NCBI RefSeq assembly: GCF_001027925.1
Contig: NZ_LECT01000030.1
Location: 1 to 64,000, forward strand
Reading direction: 5' to 3'
From: Rhodopirellula islandica
Lineage (GTDB): Bacteria > Planctomycetota > Planctomycetia > Pirellulales > Pirellulaceae
Length of the DNA: 64,000 nucleotides
The first letter of the stretch is position 1, and each line of letters starts with the position of its first letter. The notes beneath the pieces were generated by a model that had not been told where the DNA came from, searched no databases, and saw only the letters and a list, made by a program, of their open reading frames with translations. Of the stretch, positions 16,283 through 25,650 are shown in pieces. A program made the translations under genes and the position numbers.

Positions 16283-18825
16283 TTCGACTCCTTTTGCTGG
16301 CGTAGTTGCTCCAAGCGACTGAGTGGCTTGGCGGCGGGCTTCGGTTTGGGTTTCGCTTCGGGCTTCTTTTCAGCGGGCGGATCCTGTTTGACCGGCAAAG
16401 GTTTGTCGATCCGAATTTCGCCCGTGCCGTCCGTTTGCATCATCGTTTCGCCTTCGCGAGTGATCAGTGTCTGAACGACCATTGTCTTGTGGGTGCCCGG
16501 CTTTGCATCCGGTGCAACTTTCAGCAGAAACTGAACCGACTCCGATCCAAGCTCCACCTTCTTCTGTGGTTCGTCGCAAGTGACCCCGTTCGGGATCCCG
16601 ACCAAGCGAACTTCGATGTCGCCCTCAATGTCCCGGCGCTTGGTCATTCCAATCGCAAGAATCGCTTCCGCTCCTTGCTCAGCCGCAGACTTGGGAAACG
16701 CAAAGTCGAACACGGGCTCTTCGACGTCCAGCATAATCGGCGCGGTCGACATCGTTGCCGTTCCGCGATTGGTTCCGTAGCTGACCTGCATCACCATCGG
16801 CCAAGATCCGATGGCCGCACTCCCGTTGGCCGTGATTGGAATGATCACTTCACTCTGGCCCTTTTCAATCCGCTTGCTGTTGTTCACACCAATCCCAGGC
16901 GGGTTGTAAAGCGTTCGGAACGAAACCGTTCCTTCAAAGCCTTCATCACGTTTGATTCGAACCAACAAATCTTTGCTGCCACGGCGAAGAATGGGAGTCT
17001 TCGGTTGCACCACTTCCACACTGAATGGCATCGCTTCGCAAACCGCCAAAGCAGCCTTTTCGGTTTCGTAACCGAGCATCTCACGACGGTTTTGGCCCAA
17101 CACAACCTTGTGGTGTTGTTGGAAATCGCCCCGAATCTCGCGATCGCCCAGTTTGCCGACTCCTCCGACTTCAAAGAACGCTCCGCCGAGTGCAGCCTCT
17201 TTCGAAGCGTGAAACACCACGGGGATCTCAACACGACCGGCTGGCATAGGGAAGGTTTGAGCGGTCACGCCTTCAGGCAATCCTTCGACGATCGCGTCAA
17301 ACTGTTCATTGAATTGATTTCGCTGTGCGGTCAACACCATCGCACTGTGACCGCCGACCGGCACCGGCACTACCATCGCTTCATCACGCCGCAGCTCCTT
17401 CAGCGTCAGCCCCAGCGAGGGCTCGCGACGACTGAGCTCAATGACGTAATTGTGATTCGGGCTGCCACTGCGCAAGTGGTCGTAGACCCGTACAAAGTGA
17501 TTCCCATCAACCGCCGCATCGAAGTCGACCGAGCCATCCGGGTTGGGACCAATGTCATCGCTGCCTTTGAGCGTTTTTCCGTCGGGACCAAAGACGTGAA
17601 TGACACCATCAAGCGGTGAGCGAAGCGTCTTGCGAGCGTGCAGTTGAACTTGCACGCGATCGCCCTTCTTGCACTCAAACGAGAACCAATCGTAACCATC
17701 GCCCTCTTCGATCACGCCGCAAAGCAAGGCGGGAAACTGTCCCGGCGTGGCTTGCGATTGACCTTCATTGGGTTCCGTCTCGGTCACGATTGGAGCATCA
17801 CTGACTCGGATCCAGTTGGGTGACGGGGAGATTCCACGATCGTCCTGGTGAGTCACGGGCCATTTCTCAACAGGCTCGCTGGGAAGCTGCACACTGGATT
17901 CTGTCACGGTGCCATCGACATCAATCAACTTCGCCTGCAGAACTTCTCCTTTGACTCCGCCCGACGGGATCACCGTCACAGGTCGTGGAAACGACCCCAC
18001 GTGCAATCGATACCCACAAACGTTGGCAGCTCCTAAGAACGAACTTTCACGCACCACGATCGTGTAGTCGCCCGCTTCTTCGGGCGTGAACGAGCACAGA
18101 CTGTCTTGCTGAAGCAGCGAGGAATCATCGCTGACAGCAACTTCAAAACGATCCGAATTCAAAATCGCGATCGCGGGATCGAAGATGTTGCGGTTGTTGA
18201 GCTGTTGGACCAATCGAATGCCCTCGATTTCAACGGTCAGCTTTTGTCCCGCCTCCAAGTGAACTTTGAAACAATCCACATCCTCACGGTCGATGTTGCC
18301 TTCGATCGTGCGATCCATCTCAATCGCCTGAGTTTCCTCAAACGAATTGTTGGGCTCGACCTCGTTGACGATGGGCATCGTTCCGACGCCGATCAAACGC
18401 AAGTCAGTGATTCCTGACTTGGTGACCAAGCGGACTGGATAAAGTCCCGGAGCAAGCTTTTCATCCGCCTTCAACTTCACCGTCACCGACTTTTCATCAA
18501 CCGGTTTGACTTCCAAAATTTCCAACCCCGGCAAATCCGTCAGGACCTCCGTCGCATCACCAAGAGCACTGCCGTGAAGCGTGATCGTTGACTCCTCGCC
18601 ACGAACGACGCCAAGCGGTCGGATATAAGAAATCTTGGGAAAGGCCGCCGAAACGGAACTGGCCGCGAGCGATGCACTGATGACCGCAACCATGCCCAGC
18701 AACAGCCTGTTGGCCGTTGGAAAAGCAGAGTTTGAAACCAGAGAAGCCAGGGACCTTTTGGCTTGGCAAGTCAACCGGAGATGCGGTCGGTCTGCGCAAG
18801 CAGGGAGATTGTCGTGTGACATCAC
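16279..18825 (-). CDS. Exported protein with pre-peptidase C-terminal (PPC) domains
   Basis: An 848-residue protein. The N-terminus is long and basic before a hydrophobic signal segment (LLLGMVAVISASLAASSVSA). Residues about 60-145 resemble an IPT/Ig fold. Two PPC-type beta sandwiches follow, recognised by NEVEPNNSFEETQAIE and the later TETEPNEGQSQATP, each with the acidic pattern of these domains. The last 40 residues are Lys/Pro-rich. No catalytic domain is visible, so it is more likely a binding partner than a protease. It sits between DUF1501 and PSD1 genes, the standard planctomycete arrangement. Confidence 0.8.
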   Translation of the reverse strand: MMSHDNLPACADRPHLRLTCQAKRSLASLVSNSAFPTANRLLLGMVAVISASLAASSVSAAFPKISYIRPLGVVRGEESTITLHGSALGDATEVLTDLPGLEILEVKPVDEKSVTVKLKADEKLAPGLYPVRLVTKSGITDLRLIGVGTMPIVNEVEPNNSFEETQAIEMDRTIEGNIDREDVDCFKVHLEAGQKLTVEIEGIRLVQQLNNRNIFDPAIAILNSDRFEVAVSDDSSLLQQDSLCSFTPEEAGDYTIVVRESSFLGAANVCGYRLHVGSFPRPVTVIPSGGVKGEVLQAKLIDVDGTVTESSVQLPSEPVEKWPVTHQDDRGISPSPNWIRVSDAPIVTETEPNEGQSQATPGQFPALLCGVIEEGDGYDWFSFECKKGDRVQVQLHARKTLRSPLDGVIHVFGPDGKTLKGSDDIGPNPDGSVDFDAAVDGNHFVRVYDHLRSGSPNHNYVIELSRREPSLGLTLKELRRDEAMVVPVPVGGHSAMVLTAQRNQFNEQFDAIVEGLPEGVTAQTFPMPAGRVEIPVVFHASKEAALGGAFFEVGGVGKLGDREIRGDFQQHHKVVLGQNRREMLGYETEKAALAVCEAMPFSVEVVQPKTPILRRGSKDLLVRIKRDEGFEGTVSFRTLYNPPGIGVNNSKRIEKGQSEVIIPITANGSAAIGSWPMVMQVSYGTNRGTATMSTAPIMLDVEEPVFDFAFPKSAAEQGAEAILAIGMTKRRDIEGDIEVRLVGIPNGVTCDEPQKKVELGSESVQFLLKVAPDAKPGTHKTMVVQTLITREGETMMQTDGTGEIRIDKPLPVKQDPPAEKKPEAKPKPKPAAKPLSRLEQLRQQKESK

Positions 18826-18896
18826 AACAAACCTTCGGTGGGAAAGAGGCGGGGCGGGATAGGTGGGATTGGACCGGCCGTGGCGGAAAGCCAGGC

Positions 18897-20216
18897 TTAG
18901 GTCAAAATCTTCTCGACGACGTTTCCGCCATCAACAATTTCAATGGGCCGATCGCCAGGTGCCATCAGCTCTTTGTCAGCCACAATGCCAAGCAAACGAT
19001 ACATGGTCGTTGCCAAGTCAGCGGGAGAGACGGGATCCAACTCAGGTTCTGAGGAGGTCGAATCCGATGCACCGTGAATCATTCCGCCCTGAACGCCACC
19101 ACCAGCCAGCATCACGCTGAAGACCTTGGGCCAGTGATCTCGCCCGGCGTCCGCATTGATCTTTGGTGTGCGGCCAAATTCAGTGGTCACCATGACCAAG
19201 GTTTCGTCCAACAAACCACGTTCGCTGAGATCGTCCAAGAGAACCGCCAAGCCTTGATCAAACGAAGGCATTTGGCTGCGGATACCAGCGGTGATCGATG
19301 CGTGCTGATCCCACGAACCGTATGTCATGGTGACCAAACGCGATCCCGCTTCGATCAAGCGACGGCACATCAACATTCGCGAACCGGCTTGATTGCGACC
19401 GTAGCGATCACGAGTCTTGTCGTCTTCTTTCGACAGATCAAATGCCGCCTTCGCTTCCGGCGTGTCGAGCAAATCGTAGGCACGCTCGTAGAACGTGTTC
19501 ATCGCCCCCACATTGTCAGCCGACGTCCCCGTTGCAAAACGCTGGTTGACCATTTCGAGAGCGCGTTTGCGACGCATGAAACGAGCTTCATCCACGCCAC
19601 CCGCCAAGTTCAAATCACGAACTTGGAAATCACTCCGAGCAGGATCTGCTCCCAGAGCAAACCCGCCATAGGAACTGGGCAGGTAGCCGGTTCCCGCGTA
19701 CTCGTTGGGGACGTTGGGCACGCAGATGTAGGCTGGCAAATTGTTGCGAGGCCCGTACTCGTGACTGACCACCGCACCAAAACTGGGGTAACTCAGGGCA
19801 GGGCTGGGTTTGTAACCCGTGAACATGTTGTGCGTGCCACGCTCGTGAGCCGCTTCGCCGTGCGACATCGACCGAATGACACAGTACTTGTCGGCTCGCT
19901 TGGCCAACTGCGGCATCGCGCTGCCAATGACTTCGCCCGTGTTGGTTTTGATCGTGCCCAAGTCACCACGATATTCCATCGGGCTGTAGGGCTTGGGATC
20001 AAAGGATTCCTGCTGAGCCAACCCGCCCGGCAGAAAAATGTGAATGACGCTCTTCGCTTTCGGCTTCACGAAGTCGTACTGTTTGATCTCTGCTGATGCT
20101 TCTCGCATCAACAATTGAGGCAAACTCAGTCCAAGACCGCTGGCTGCTCCCGCAACCAAAAATCCTCGGCGATCAAACATGCCGGGCTGCGTCAGTGGGT
20201 TTCCGTGACAACGCAT
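18897..20216 (-). CDS. DUF1501 protein with twin-arginine signal
   Basis: A 439-residue protein from ATG 20216, which is preceded by GAGGAG about 10 bp upstream; an open frame runs 192 bp further upstream but lacks such a site. FDRRGFLVAGAASGLGLS near the N-terminus is a Tat signal. The mature part is a DUF1501/sulfatase-like fold: VIHIFLPGGLAQQESFDPK, MSHGEAAHERGTH, VTTEFGRTPKIN and GRDHWPKVFSVMLAGGG. The late TEFGRTP and DHWP motifs are hallmarks of the family. It is probably a periplasmic metal-dependent hydrolase-like protein acting with the PSD1 partner; the substrate is unknown. Confidence 0.9.
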   Translation of the reverse strand: MRCHGNPLTQPGMFDRRGFLVAGAASGLGLSLPQLLMREASAEIKQYDFVKPKAKSVIHIFLPGGLAQQESFDPKPYSPMEYRGDLGTIKTNTGEVIGSAMPQLAKRADKYCVIRSMSHGEAAHERGTHNMFTGYKPSPALSYPSFGAVVSHEYGPRNNLPAYICVPNVPNEYAGTGYLPSSYGGFALGADPARSDFQVRDLNLAGGVDEARFMRRKRALEMVNQRFATGTSADNVGAMNTFYERAYDLLDTPEAKAAFDLSKEDDKTRDRYGRNQAGSRMLMCRRLIEAGSRLVTMTYGSWDQHASITAGIRSQMPSFDQGLAVLLDDLSERGLLDETLVMVTTEFGRTPKINADAGRDHWPKVFSVMLAGGGVQGGMIHGASDSTSSEPELDPVSPADLATTMYRLLGIVADKELMAPGDRPIEIVDGGNVVEKILT

Positions 20217-20543
20217 GTCTCTGATGCTCCTCAATTGAAGCGGGAAGTGGGGCCACCGCAACAATCGCCTGCACGGCGTGCCACGGATAAAACCCAAAAG
20301 GGCGGGACCAACCTTGATCAGGGCGACCAAGTTCGGTGAAAGGTGGGATCCAACGTTTGTGGAGGTTTCTGTCGACTCTTCTTGCTTTGAGTTCGAAACT
20401 CCTCGCAACTCGAACGTTGGCGAGCTCGATTCGTACCCTCAAAACATTCGCATCGTAACAAAAACACTCCTTGTGTCAATTAATACACAGCCTCCAGGGG
20501 GGACGGGGACGACCGCACCCACCCCCTGAACAAGCAAACAGGA
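20217..20543. other. Intergenic region upstream of the DUF1501 gene
   Basis: About 327 bp. It holds the candidate promoter at 20451-20479 and GC-rich sequence near 20490-20530, where CAGGGGG can pair with CCCCCTG. That could be a weak terminator for the upstream gene, though no T run follows. Confidence 0.4.
20451..20479 (-). promoter_or_regulatory. Sigma70-like promoter candidate
   Basis: Minus strand TTGACA (20474-20479), 17-bp spacer, TACGAT (20451-20456). It would drive the DUF1501-PPC-PSD1-WD40-birA block with a leader of about 230 nt. Confidence 0.4.
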
Positions 20544-21188
20544 TCACCCAACAGGGCCGTTTCCACGCACAATTTCCAGCAACTCGATGGCTGGTCGGTG
20601 ATCACAGCGAATCAAAGCGGTTCGCCCATAAACCACGTCACCAACCTCGAGATCCAGGTATCCAGCCAAGCGTTCGCCCGCGGTGACCTTCCAAAGACGA
20701 CACAACTGGACTTGGCGAAGCACGTTGTTCTCGATCAACACCCTGCCAAGTGGAATCTCCCCGCTGGCAATCTGATGCCACACCGAACGTGACAGTGCAG
20801 AGGGGTCCAGACGAACGATTCCATGCTGAACCACCCGTTGAGTGTCTCGCGTGACCAAGGTGATCTCGCGCGTGTAGGCCACCGTCGCGTCCAACTCGTC
20901 CGGATTGGCTGGGTCGACCGCCTGAGCCACGTGACCGTCGCGAAAACGATTGCGACGGCGATGCACCACCACCTCGACCGGCTCCCCGTGATAGTGCTCG
21001 ACGGTCACCGTCATGTGGGACTGGTGATTCAGCAACGTGTCGAATGGCTCGGGAATGTCGGTCGCTAGTTCAAACTCCGCAAGCTCACCAAATTCGCTGT
21101 AGAACTCTTTCACCAACGACTTCAAATCAACTTGTTCGGCGGACTCACTCAACGTTTCGATATCCGAGGACGGTGAACCAGGAGGCAT
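20544..21188 (-). CDS. Chorismate-pyruvate-lyase-like (UbiC/DUF98-type) protein
   Basis: A 214-residue protein from ATG 21188; a TTG 6 bp upstream is an alternative. The second half resembles chorismate lyase: an REITL strand, WHQIASGEIPLGRVLIEN (compare the PLGRYLF region of UbiC), then VYGRTALIRCDHRPAIELLE, equivalent to the R..L...G.PLL.TE strand. UbiC makes 4-hydroxybenzoate for quinone synthesis; related proteins make other aryl acids. Placement after a polyprenyl synthase fits a prenylated aromatic product. The N-terminal 60 residues are not explained. Assignment is moderate. Confidence 0.55.
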   Translation of the reverse strand: MPPGSPSSDIETLSESAEQVDLKSLVKEFYSEFGELAEFELATDIPEPFDTLLNHQSHMTVTVEHYHGEPVEVVVHRRRNRFRDGHVAQAVDPANPDELDATVAYTREITLVTRDTQRVVQHGIVRLDPSALSRSVWHQIASGEIPLGRVLIENNVLRQVQLCRLWKVTAGERLAGYLDLEVGDVVYGRTALIRCDHRPAIELLEIVRGNGPVG

Positions 21189-21276
21189 GAGCAACTTTCA
21201 AACGGAGTCCACGTGAGGTGATCTTCAGTTCGTTCGACCAAGAACACACGGGAGCGAGGTTCAATCACGGAACAAA

Positions 21277-23256
21277 CTATCGAGCGACAACACCAATCTT
21301 CACGACCGCGGGCGAACTCGACGGCTGAGATTCCTCACCAGAGCCCGATGCCTCAGGACGTTCCAACACGGTGTCGACCAAAAAATACAGCAGTCGTCGT
21401 AGATTTTCCTTTTCGATCTCGTCGGCAACCTGCTCCGCGCGGGCCTGATGCTTGTCGATCAGCTGCAAGCTCATCTCAAACACGTTGGCCTTCTCGTACA
21501 GCTCACGTGCCGTGCTCAATCGTTCACGATCGGACAAATCGCAACCAGGTTCCGCCAGCCCGAGCAAGCGTTCTTTGTCGTCAGCATCAAGGTGCTGGAG
21601 CGCCAACGCCCACAACAATGTCGGGCGTCCACCGATCACATCCGCCCCAGCCGTCAACTTGTTCGAATCGTCCCCCGCCCAGTCATTCAGGTCGTTGATG
21701 ATCTGAAATGCCACACCAAGATTGCGGCTGAACTTGCGAATCGGATCGACCAGCGCCGACGCATCCCCCGCCATCCGCACGCCGCTGTAAAGCGCCGCTT
21801 CAAACGCAGGCGAAGTCTTGAGTGCATAAATTTTGAGCGCGTCCAAGGGCGTCAGTCGGCGATCCTTGGCATCACGCCAAAGCAATTCCGCTCCTTGTCC
21901 CTCGGACAATCTCACGTGGGCCGCCGCCAATGAATCCAGTAAGTCAACGCGTGTTTCCGCGTCCACTTCGTCGCCCATCACGTTGCGGCTGAGCAAACGG
22001 TACCCCAGTCCGATCAAGTAATCGCCCACATTGATCGCGGTGGCGGTTCCAAATCGCTGGTGCACCGCGGGCTGACCGTACCGAAATGCGTCCCCGTCTT
22101 CGATGTCGTCGTGAACCAAACTGGCTTTGTGAAACGTCTCGATGCTCAAAGCCGCCCGCCGCACCGCATCCGGCACGCGGTTGAGCACGTCTTCGCCGTC
22201 CGCTCCCGTGCCATCCCCACCCTTCATCGCATCGTACGCGGCCAAGGTGATGAACGGACGCGAATGTTTTCCACCGCGGACCAAGAAATCCAGGGCAATG
22301 GATTCCGTGGCGGCAATCGGGTCGACACCCTCCAGTTGCTCCGCCGTCACTGCGGGTCGCGATCCGGTCTCGGACGGGGTCGTTTCCAACATGCGAGTGC
22401 CGGGCGAATAAGCGTTGGCTCCCTCGCCACCCAAACGGCTTTCGCGTTGCCGCGGTGCCAGTCGTTCAAACAAAGTGTCTTCGAACAGCAATCCTGCCGC
22501 TCGCATCAGGTGAACGTAGCTCTTTGTTTTCGCGGCTGCCGGTTTGTAAGGCGTGCGAATCATCTGTTCCACCCAAGGCTCATCGACCTTGGTGTTTCGG
22601 CAATCGCTGGACAGCAGGGGCACCGCCATGCAGGGAATTCCCGCCAGCAAAACCTTGTCGATGGCTTTTTCCAGCACATTCAAACAAGCCACGCCGACCA
22701 CCGCGTCGACGTATCCACCGACGATGATCTTCATCACGACCGGTGAACCTTCGGCCACCAACACTCGGTAGCCCATGTCTTCGGCGACCGAGCGGAAATC
22801 GGCGATGCTGCAGGCACCACATTCTTTGCAATTCATGCCGAATTGGTCGTATTCGGCGGGACAACCCTCGGCGTGCTTCAAACAGTGAGGGAGCAAAAAC
22901 AACCGACGTTCGGGAGGAACCGATGCCAAGGCATCCGCCCAAAACTCGCTGCTGATCATCACCATCACCCAACCCAGATAGCTCTCAGGCAAATCAGCCT
23001 CTTCGAGCATTCGGCGGGAGATCTGTTCCATCTCATCCTTGGTCATCGGATGAGAACGATCCAGCTTGGCCGCGACTTGCGCGCAGCGATCTCGCAGACT
23101 CTCCCGCATGGCCAAGGTTTCAGGCACCTCCTTCAAATGGCTCGTCTTGCGACGTCGCCCTGAGGAGGCTCCCGGGACAGACACATCACTCGATGCGTTT
23201 TCACTTGGCGGGACAGATGCAGGAAGGGAGGAGGATCCGGTCGACAAGCCAATCAC
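21277..23256 (-). CDS. DUF116 and polyprenyl synthase fusion protein
   Basis: A 659-residue protein starting at GTG 23256 and overlapping the cyclase stop (GTGA). Residues about 60-250 match DUF116: LLPHCLKHAEGCP, NCKECGACSI and VVGVACLNVLEKAI, with a cluster of Cys that may hold a metal or Fe-S centre. Residues about 310-640 are an all-helical isoprenyl diphosphate synthase. The first Asp-rich motif is DDIED (about 379-383), then GDYLIG, and the second motif is NDLND (about 519), where the first Asp is Asn. It should condense IPP with an allylic diphosphate. The fused domain suggests regulation or a coupled step, which is inference. Confidence 0.85.
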   Translation of the reverse strand: MIGLSTGSSSLPASVPPSENASSDVSVPGASSGRRRKTSHLKEVPETLAMRESLRDRCAQVAAKLDRSHPMTKDEMEQISRRMLEEADLPESYLGWVMVMISSEFWADALASVPPERRLFLLPHCLKHAEGCPAEYDQFGMNCKECGACSIADFRSVAEDMGYRVLVAEGSPVVMKIIVGGYVDAVVGVACLNVLEKAIDKVLLAGIPCMAVPLLSSDCRNTKVDEPWVEQMIRTPYKPAAAKTKSYVHLMRAAGLLFEDTLFERLAPRQRESRLGGEGANAYSPGTRMLETTPSETGSRPAVTAEQLEGVDPIAATESIALDFLVRGGKHSRPFITLAAYDAMKGGDGTGADGEDVLNRVPDAVRRAALSIETFHKASLVHDDIEDGDAFRYGQPAVHQRFGTATAINVGDYLIGLGYRLLSRNVMGDEVDAETRVDLLDSLAAAHVRLSEGQGAELLWRDAKDRRLTPLDALKIYALKTSPAFEAALYSGVRMAGDASALVDPIRKFSRNLGVAFQIINDLNDWAGDDSNKLTAGADVIGGRPTLLWALALQHLDADDKERLLGLAEPGCDLSDRERLSTARELYEKANVFEMSLQLIDKHQARAEQVADEIEKENLRRLLYFLVDTVLERPEASGSGEESQPSSSPAVVKIGVVAR

Positions 23257-25193
23257 CTAAGTAGTTCGTCGCGTTGCATAACCCGGCCCAGTGCCGCAGT
23301 CGTGAAGACCAGCGGATAAAGCCGCTCGTAGTACCAAAGTTTGGCAAAATAAAACCCGATCGGCCAAGCCACCTGGTGACGCTCGTGCTGCACGGCGTCG
23401 ATCAGCCAGCGGGTGCCCGAAAGTATAGCCGCTCTCAGCGAGGAACGCATCGACGGATCCCAAAGGCTTCCACTGAGAATGTCGTTTGGCCCTGCCTGCC
23501 CGCCCTCGTCGCCCGGAATCCGGGCCCACCAACTCACCAGAGCCTCCACCGCCAGCGCCGTTTCTTCCACCGTGCTGATGGAACCCTCGGGCAAAGCAAA
23601 AGTTTCGCGAACCGAAGGGCCGCCTCCCCACCCCCCATCTCCATTCTGATTCTCGATCAAATACCCCAGCCCGCGAAGTATCGCGTCGTGCCCCAACTCT
23701 GGACTGGCGTCCACCAACACTCGCGACGTCCCGTAAACCGGATTGTCCTCCTCCGCCCGGTCCTGATTCCCAAACCACAGCGGCAACCACGATCCATCGG
23801 ACTGCTGGTTTTTCCGTAAGAATTTGAGCCCACGCCGAATCGCCGGCTCCCGTTTCGCCGAATCGCGTTGGGGCAAACAAGCGATCGCTCGCAACGCATG
23901 GGCCGTCAAATCATTGCTGCTCCGGTCGAACGGCAACTTGCCCCAACCGCGGCAAAACGTCGGCCAGCCCCCATCGCGGTTCTGCAATCCCAACAACCAA
24001 TCGACTCCGCGATCACATGCCTGCGACGCCGGCCACGGTTGTGAATCATCGCCCCCCAGCAAGCTCGGTTTGGTGGTCGCCTGCATTCGCAACGAGATGA
24101 TTGCACCGGGAGTGTCGTCGGCGTCCGGCACCGAACCTGTCAGATCGGTCCACCCCCAGCCACCCGGGGCAGCTCCCGTGAACGGATGCCGCTCCTGATA
24201 CTGACAACCTCGCTGCCACTGAACCAATGCCTCCGTCGACCAAGACCGATCGTCCTCCGGATCCATTGCCAGCGCCGTCGTTGCCAGTGACGTCACCCAG
24301 TTCGCGAGGTTCGTGTCGATCGGCCAACTCCCATCGGGCAACATCGACTCTCGCAAAAAACGCAGCCCATTTTGAGTCACTTCATGCGACGCACGTCCAC
24401 TCGCCGAAAGCGACATCACCACAAACGCAGTCAGCGGCGTGGCTTCGAGGTAACCGCCGCTGGAGGGCTGCATCGATTGCAGCACCTTCATCGATGGCTC
24501 GATCGCGGCTCGCCGAACCAGCGACCAAGGCGGCAGACAACCGCCGCCTTCGAGGAACTTGACCTGCCCAATCGCAACCAGCGCCGGGATGGCGTAGCTG
24601 ACCACGGGCATCCCCACGAATCGATACAACGATTGAGGGACAACCGCCGCCTCAAATGGCAACGCGGAAACCCGTTTCCAAGGCACCAACCCCGCAATGG
24701 CCATGTTGGTCAGAATCGGCACGACAAACGTCTTGTCTTTGCCATAGCGTTCGCGCAGCCCGTCGAGTTCGCCGGCCGCCTCAATCCAACCCTTCAATCG
24801 CGCCACCGCACCGGCGTCCGTCGCTTCACCAATGACTTGGTCCGACAACGCCCAGGCCGCCAACACCAAGTAACTGGTCGCAATGTTGCTGTGACTGCGA
24901 TCGGTGTCGCCAAAGCCACCATCGTCGTTCTGCTGCGCTGCCAGCCAACTTCGTCCGCATTGAATCTGCTTCAGCAGGGCCGCCTGTTCCGCATCCGGCA
25001 ACTCGCCCGAGCGAACCGCCGCACTCATCGCGCTGACCGCCGTCGCGGTCGACAATGCCGAAGCCGACAACTCGCCCAACCAATGCCCCTCCTCCGTTCG
25101 CTGCGCCAGCAACTCGCCACGCAATCGATCCAACGTCGAGCGTAATTCGCGTCGGCACACCAACTCATCAACAGTATTTTCAGCGACAGACAT
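23253..25193 (-). CDS. Squalene-hopene-cyclase-like triterpene cyclase
   Basis: A 646-residue protein. The class II cyclase acid motif is present as DADDTPGA (about residue 356; DxDD type). Several QW-type repeats are visible: QNDDGGFGD, LPDGSWPIDTN, QNRDGGWPTF, QQSDGSWLPLW and QNGDGGWGG. Length agrees with squalene-hopene cyclases (630-720). Such enzymes are monotopic membrane proteins that cyclise squalene or related polyprenes. The next gene is a polyprenyl synthase, coupled by a 4-bp overlap. Squalene synthase-type genes (hpnCDE) are not in the window, so the true substrate is open. Confidence 0.85.
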   Translation of the reverse strand: MSVAENTVDELVCRRELRSTLDRLRGELLAQRTEEGHWLGELSASALSTATAVSAMSAAVRSGELPDAEQAALLKQIQCGRSWLAAQQNDDGGFGDTDRSHSNIATSYLVLAAWALSDQVIGEATDAGAVARLKGWIEAAGELDGLRERYGKDKTFVVPILTNMAIAGLVPWKRVSALPFEAAVVPQSLYRFVGMPVVSYAIPALVAIGQVKFLEGGGCLPPWSLVRRAAIEPSMKVLQSMQPSSGGYLEATPLTAFVVMSLSASGRASHEVTQNGLRFLRESMLPDGSWPIDTNLANWVTSLATTALAMDPEDDRSWSTEALVQWQRGCQYQERHPFTGAAPGGWGWTDLTGSVPDADDTPGAIISLRMQATTKPSLLGGDDSQPWPASQACDRGVDWLLGLQNRDGGWPTFCRGWGKLPFDRSSNDLTAHALRAIACLPQRDSAKREPAIRRGLKFLRKNQQSDGSWLPLWFGNQDRAEEDNPVYGTSRVLVDASPELGHDAILRGLGYLIENQNGDGGWGGGPSVRETFALPEGSISTVEETALAVEALVSWWARIPGDEGGQAGPNDILSGSLWDPSMRSSLRAAILSGTRWLIDAVQHERHQVAWPIGFYFAKLWYYERLYPLVFTTAALGRVMQRDELLR

Positions 25194-25650
25194 CTTCGTC
25201 CAAACAGGAAGCGTTCAATCCAAACCAACCTCTATTCGAACACACCTCGAGCAGTCGCCGAAACCACCCCTGCCGAAGGTGCCCTGCAACGGACGGATGC
25301 GCAACCAACCGACCAGTGGGTTAGATGCCTGCCCGGGATTGCAACGCTTGGCCGACGAAGAAGCGGCATTCCCCCTGGTGCGTGCTCGCCCTGTTTCTTT
25401 GTCAGGGTGGAATGATTCGAAAGAGCGATCCGGAGTGTGATTGGAGCAAACCGACTGCCGGCCAACAGCAACGGTTCATCTTTTCCAACGCGTAGCCTCG
25501 TCATAACCCGCAAAGCCTTTGCAGAGCGTTCTTTTTTACAGGATCACGTTGCGTTTTCGCAGCATGCGCACCGTTTAGGTCGTAGGGTTGGGTGAGTCAT
25601 TTCAGGCACTCTGTACGGGTGCCCGACACACCGTCAAGGAAACCAGAATC
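25194..25650. other. Divergent intergenic region, cyclase/tadA
   Basis: About 457 bp between divergent genes, so both promoters should lie here. No strong sigma70 match, repeat or RNA was recognised. A frame opening 63 bp upstream of tadA at a GTG is judged non-coding because the ATG at 25651 has the better ribosome site. Confidence 0.4.

Noticed and set aside
16306-17619. A 437-codon plus-strand frame
   Set aside because: Antisense to the PPC-domain gene; its composition is that of a reverse-strand shadow.
20217-20408. N-terminal extension of the DUF1501 protein by 64 residues
   Set aside because: The Tat signal and a GAGGAG site support the start at 20216; the extension lacks both.
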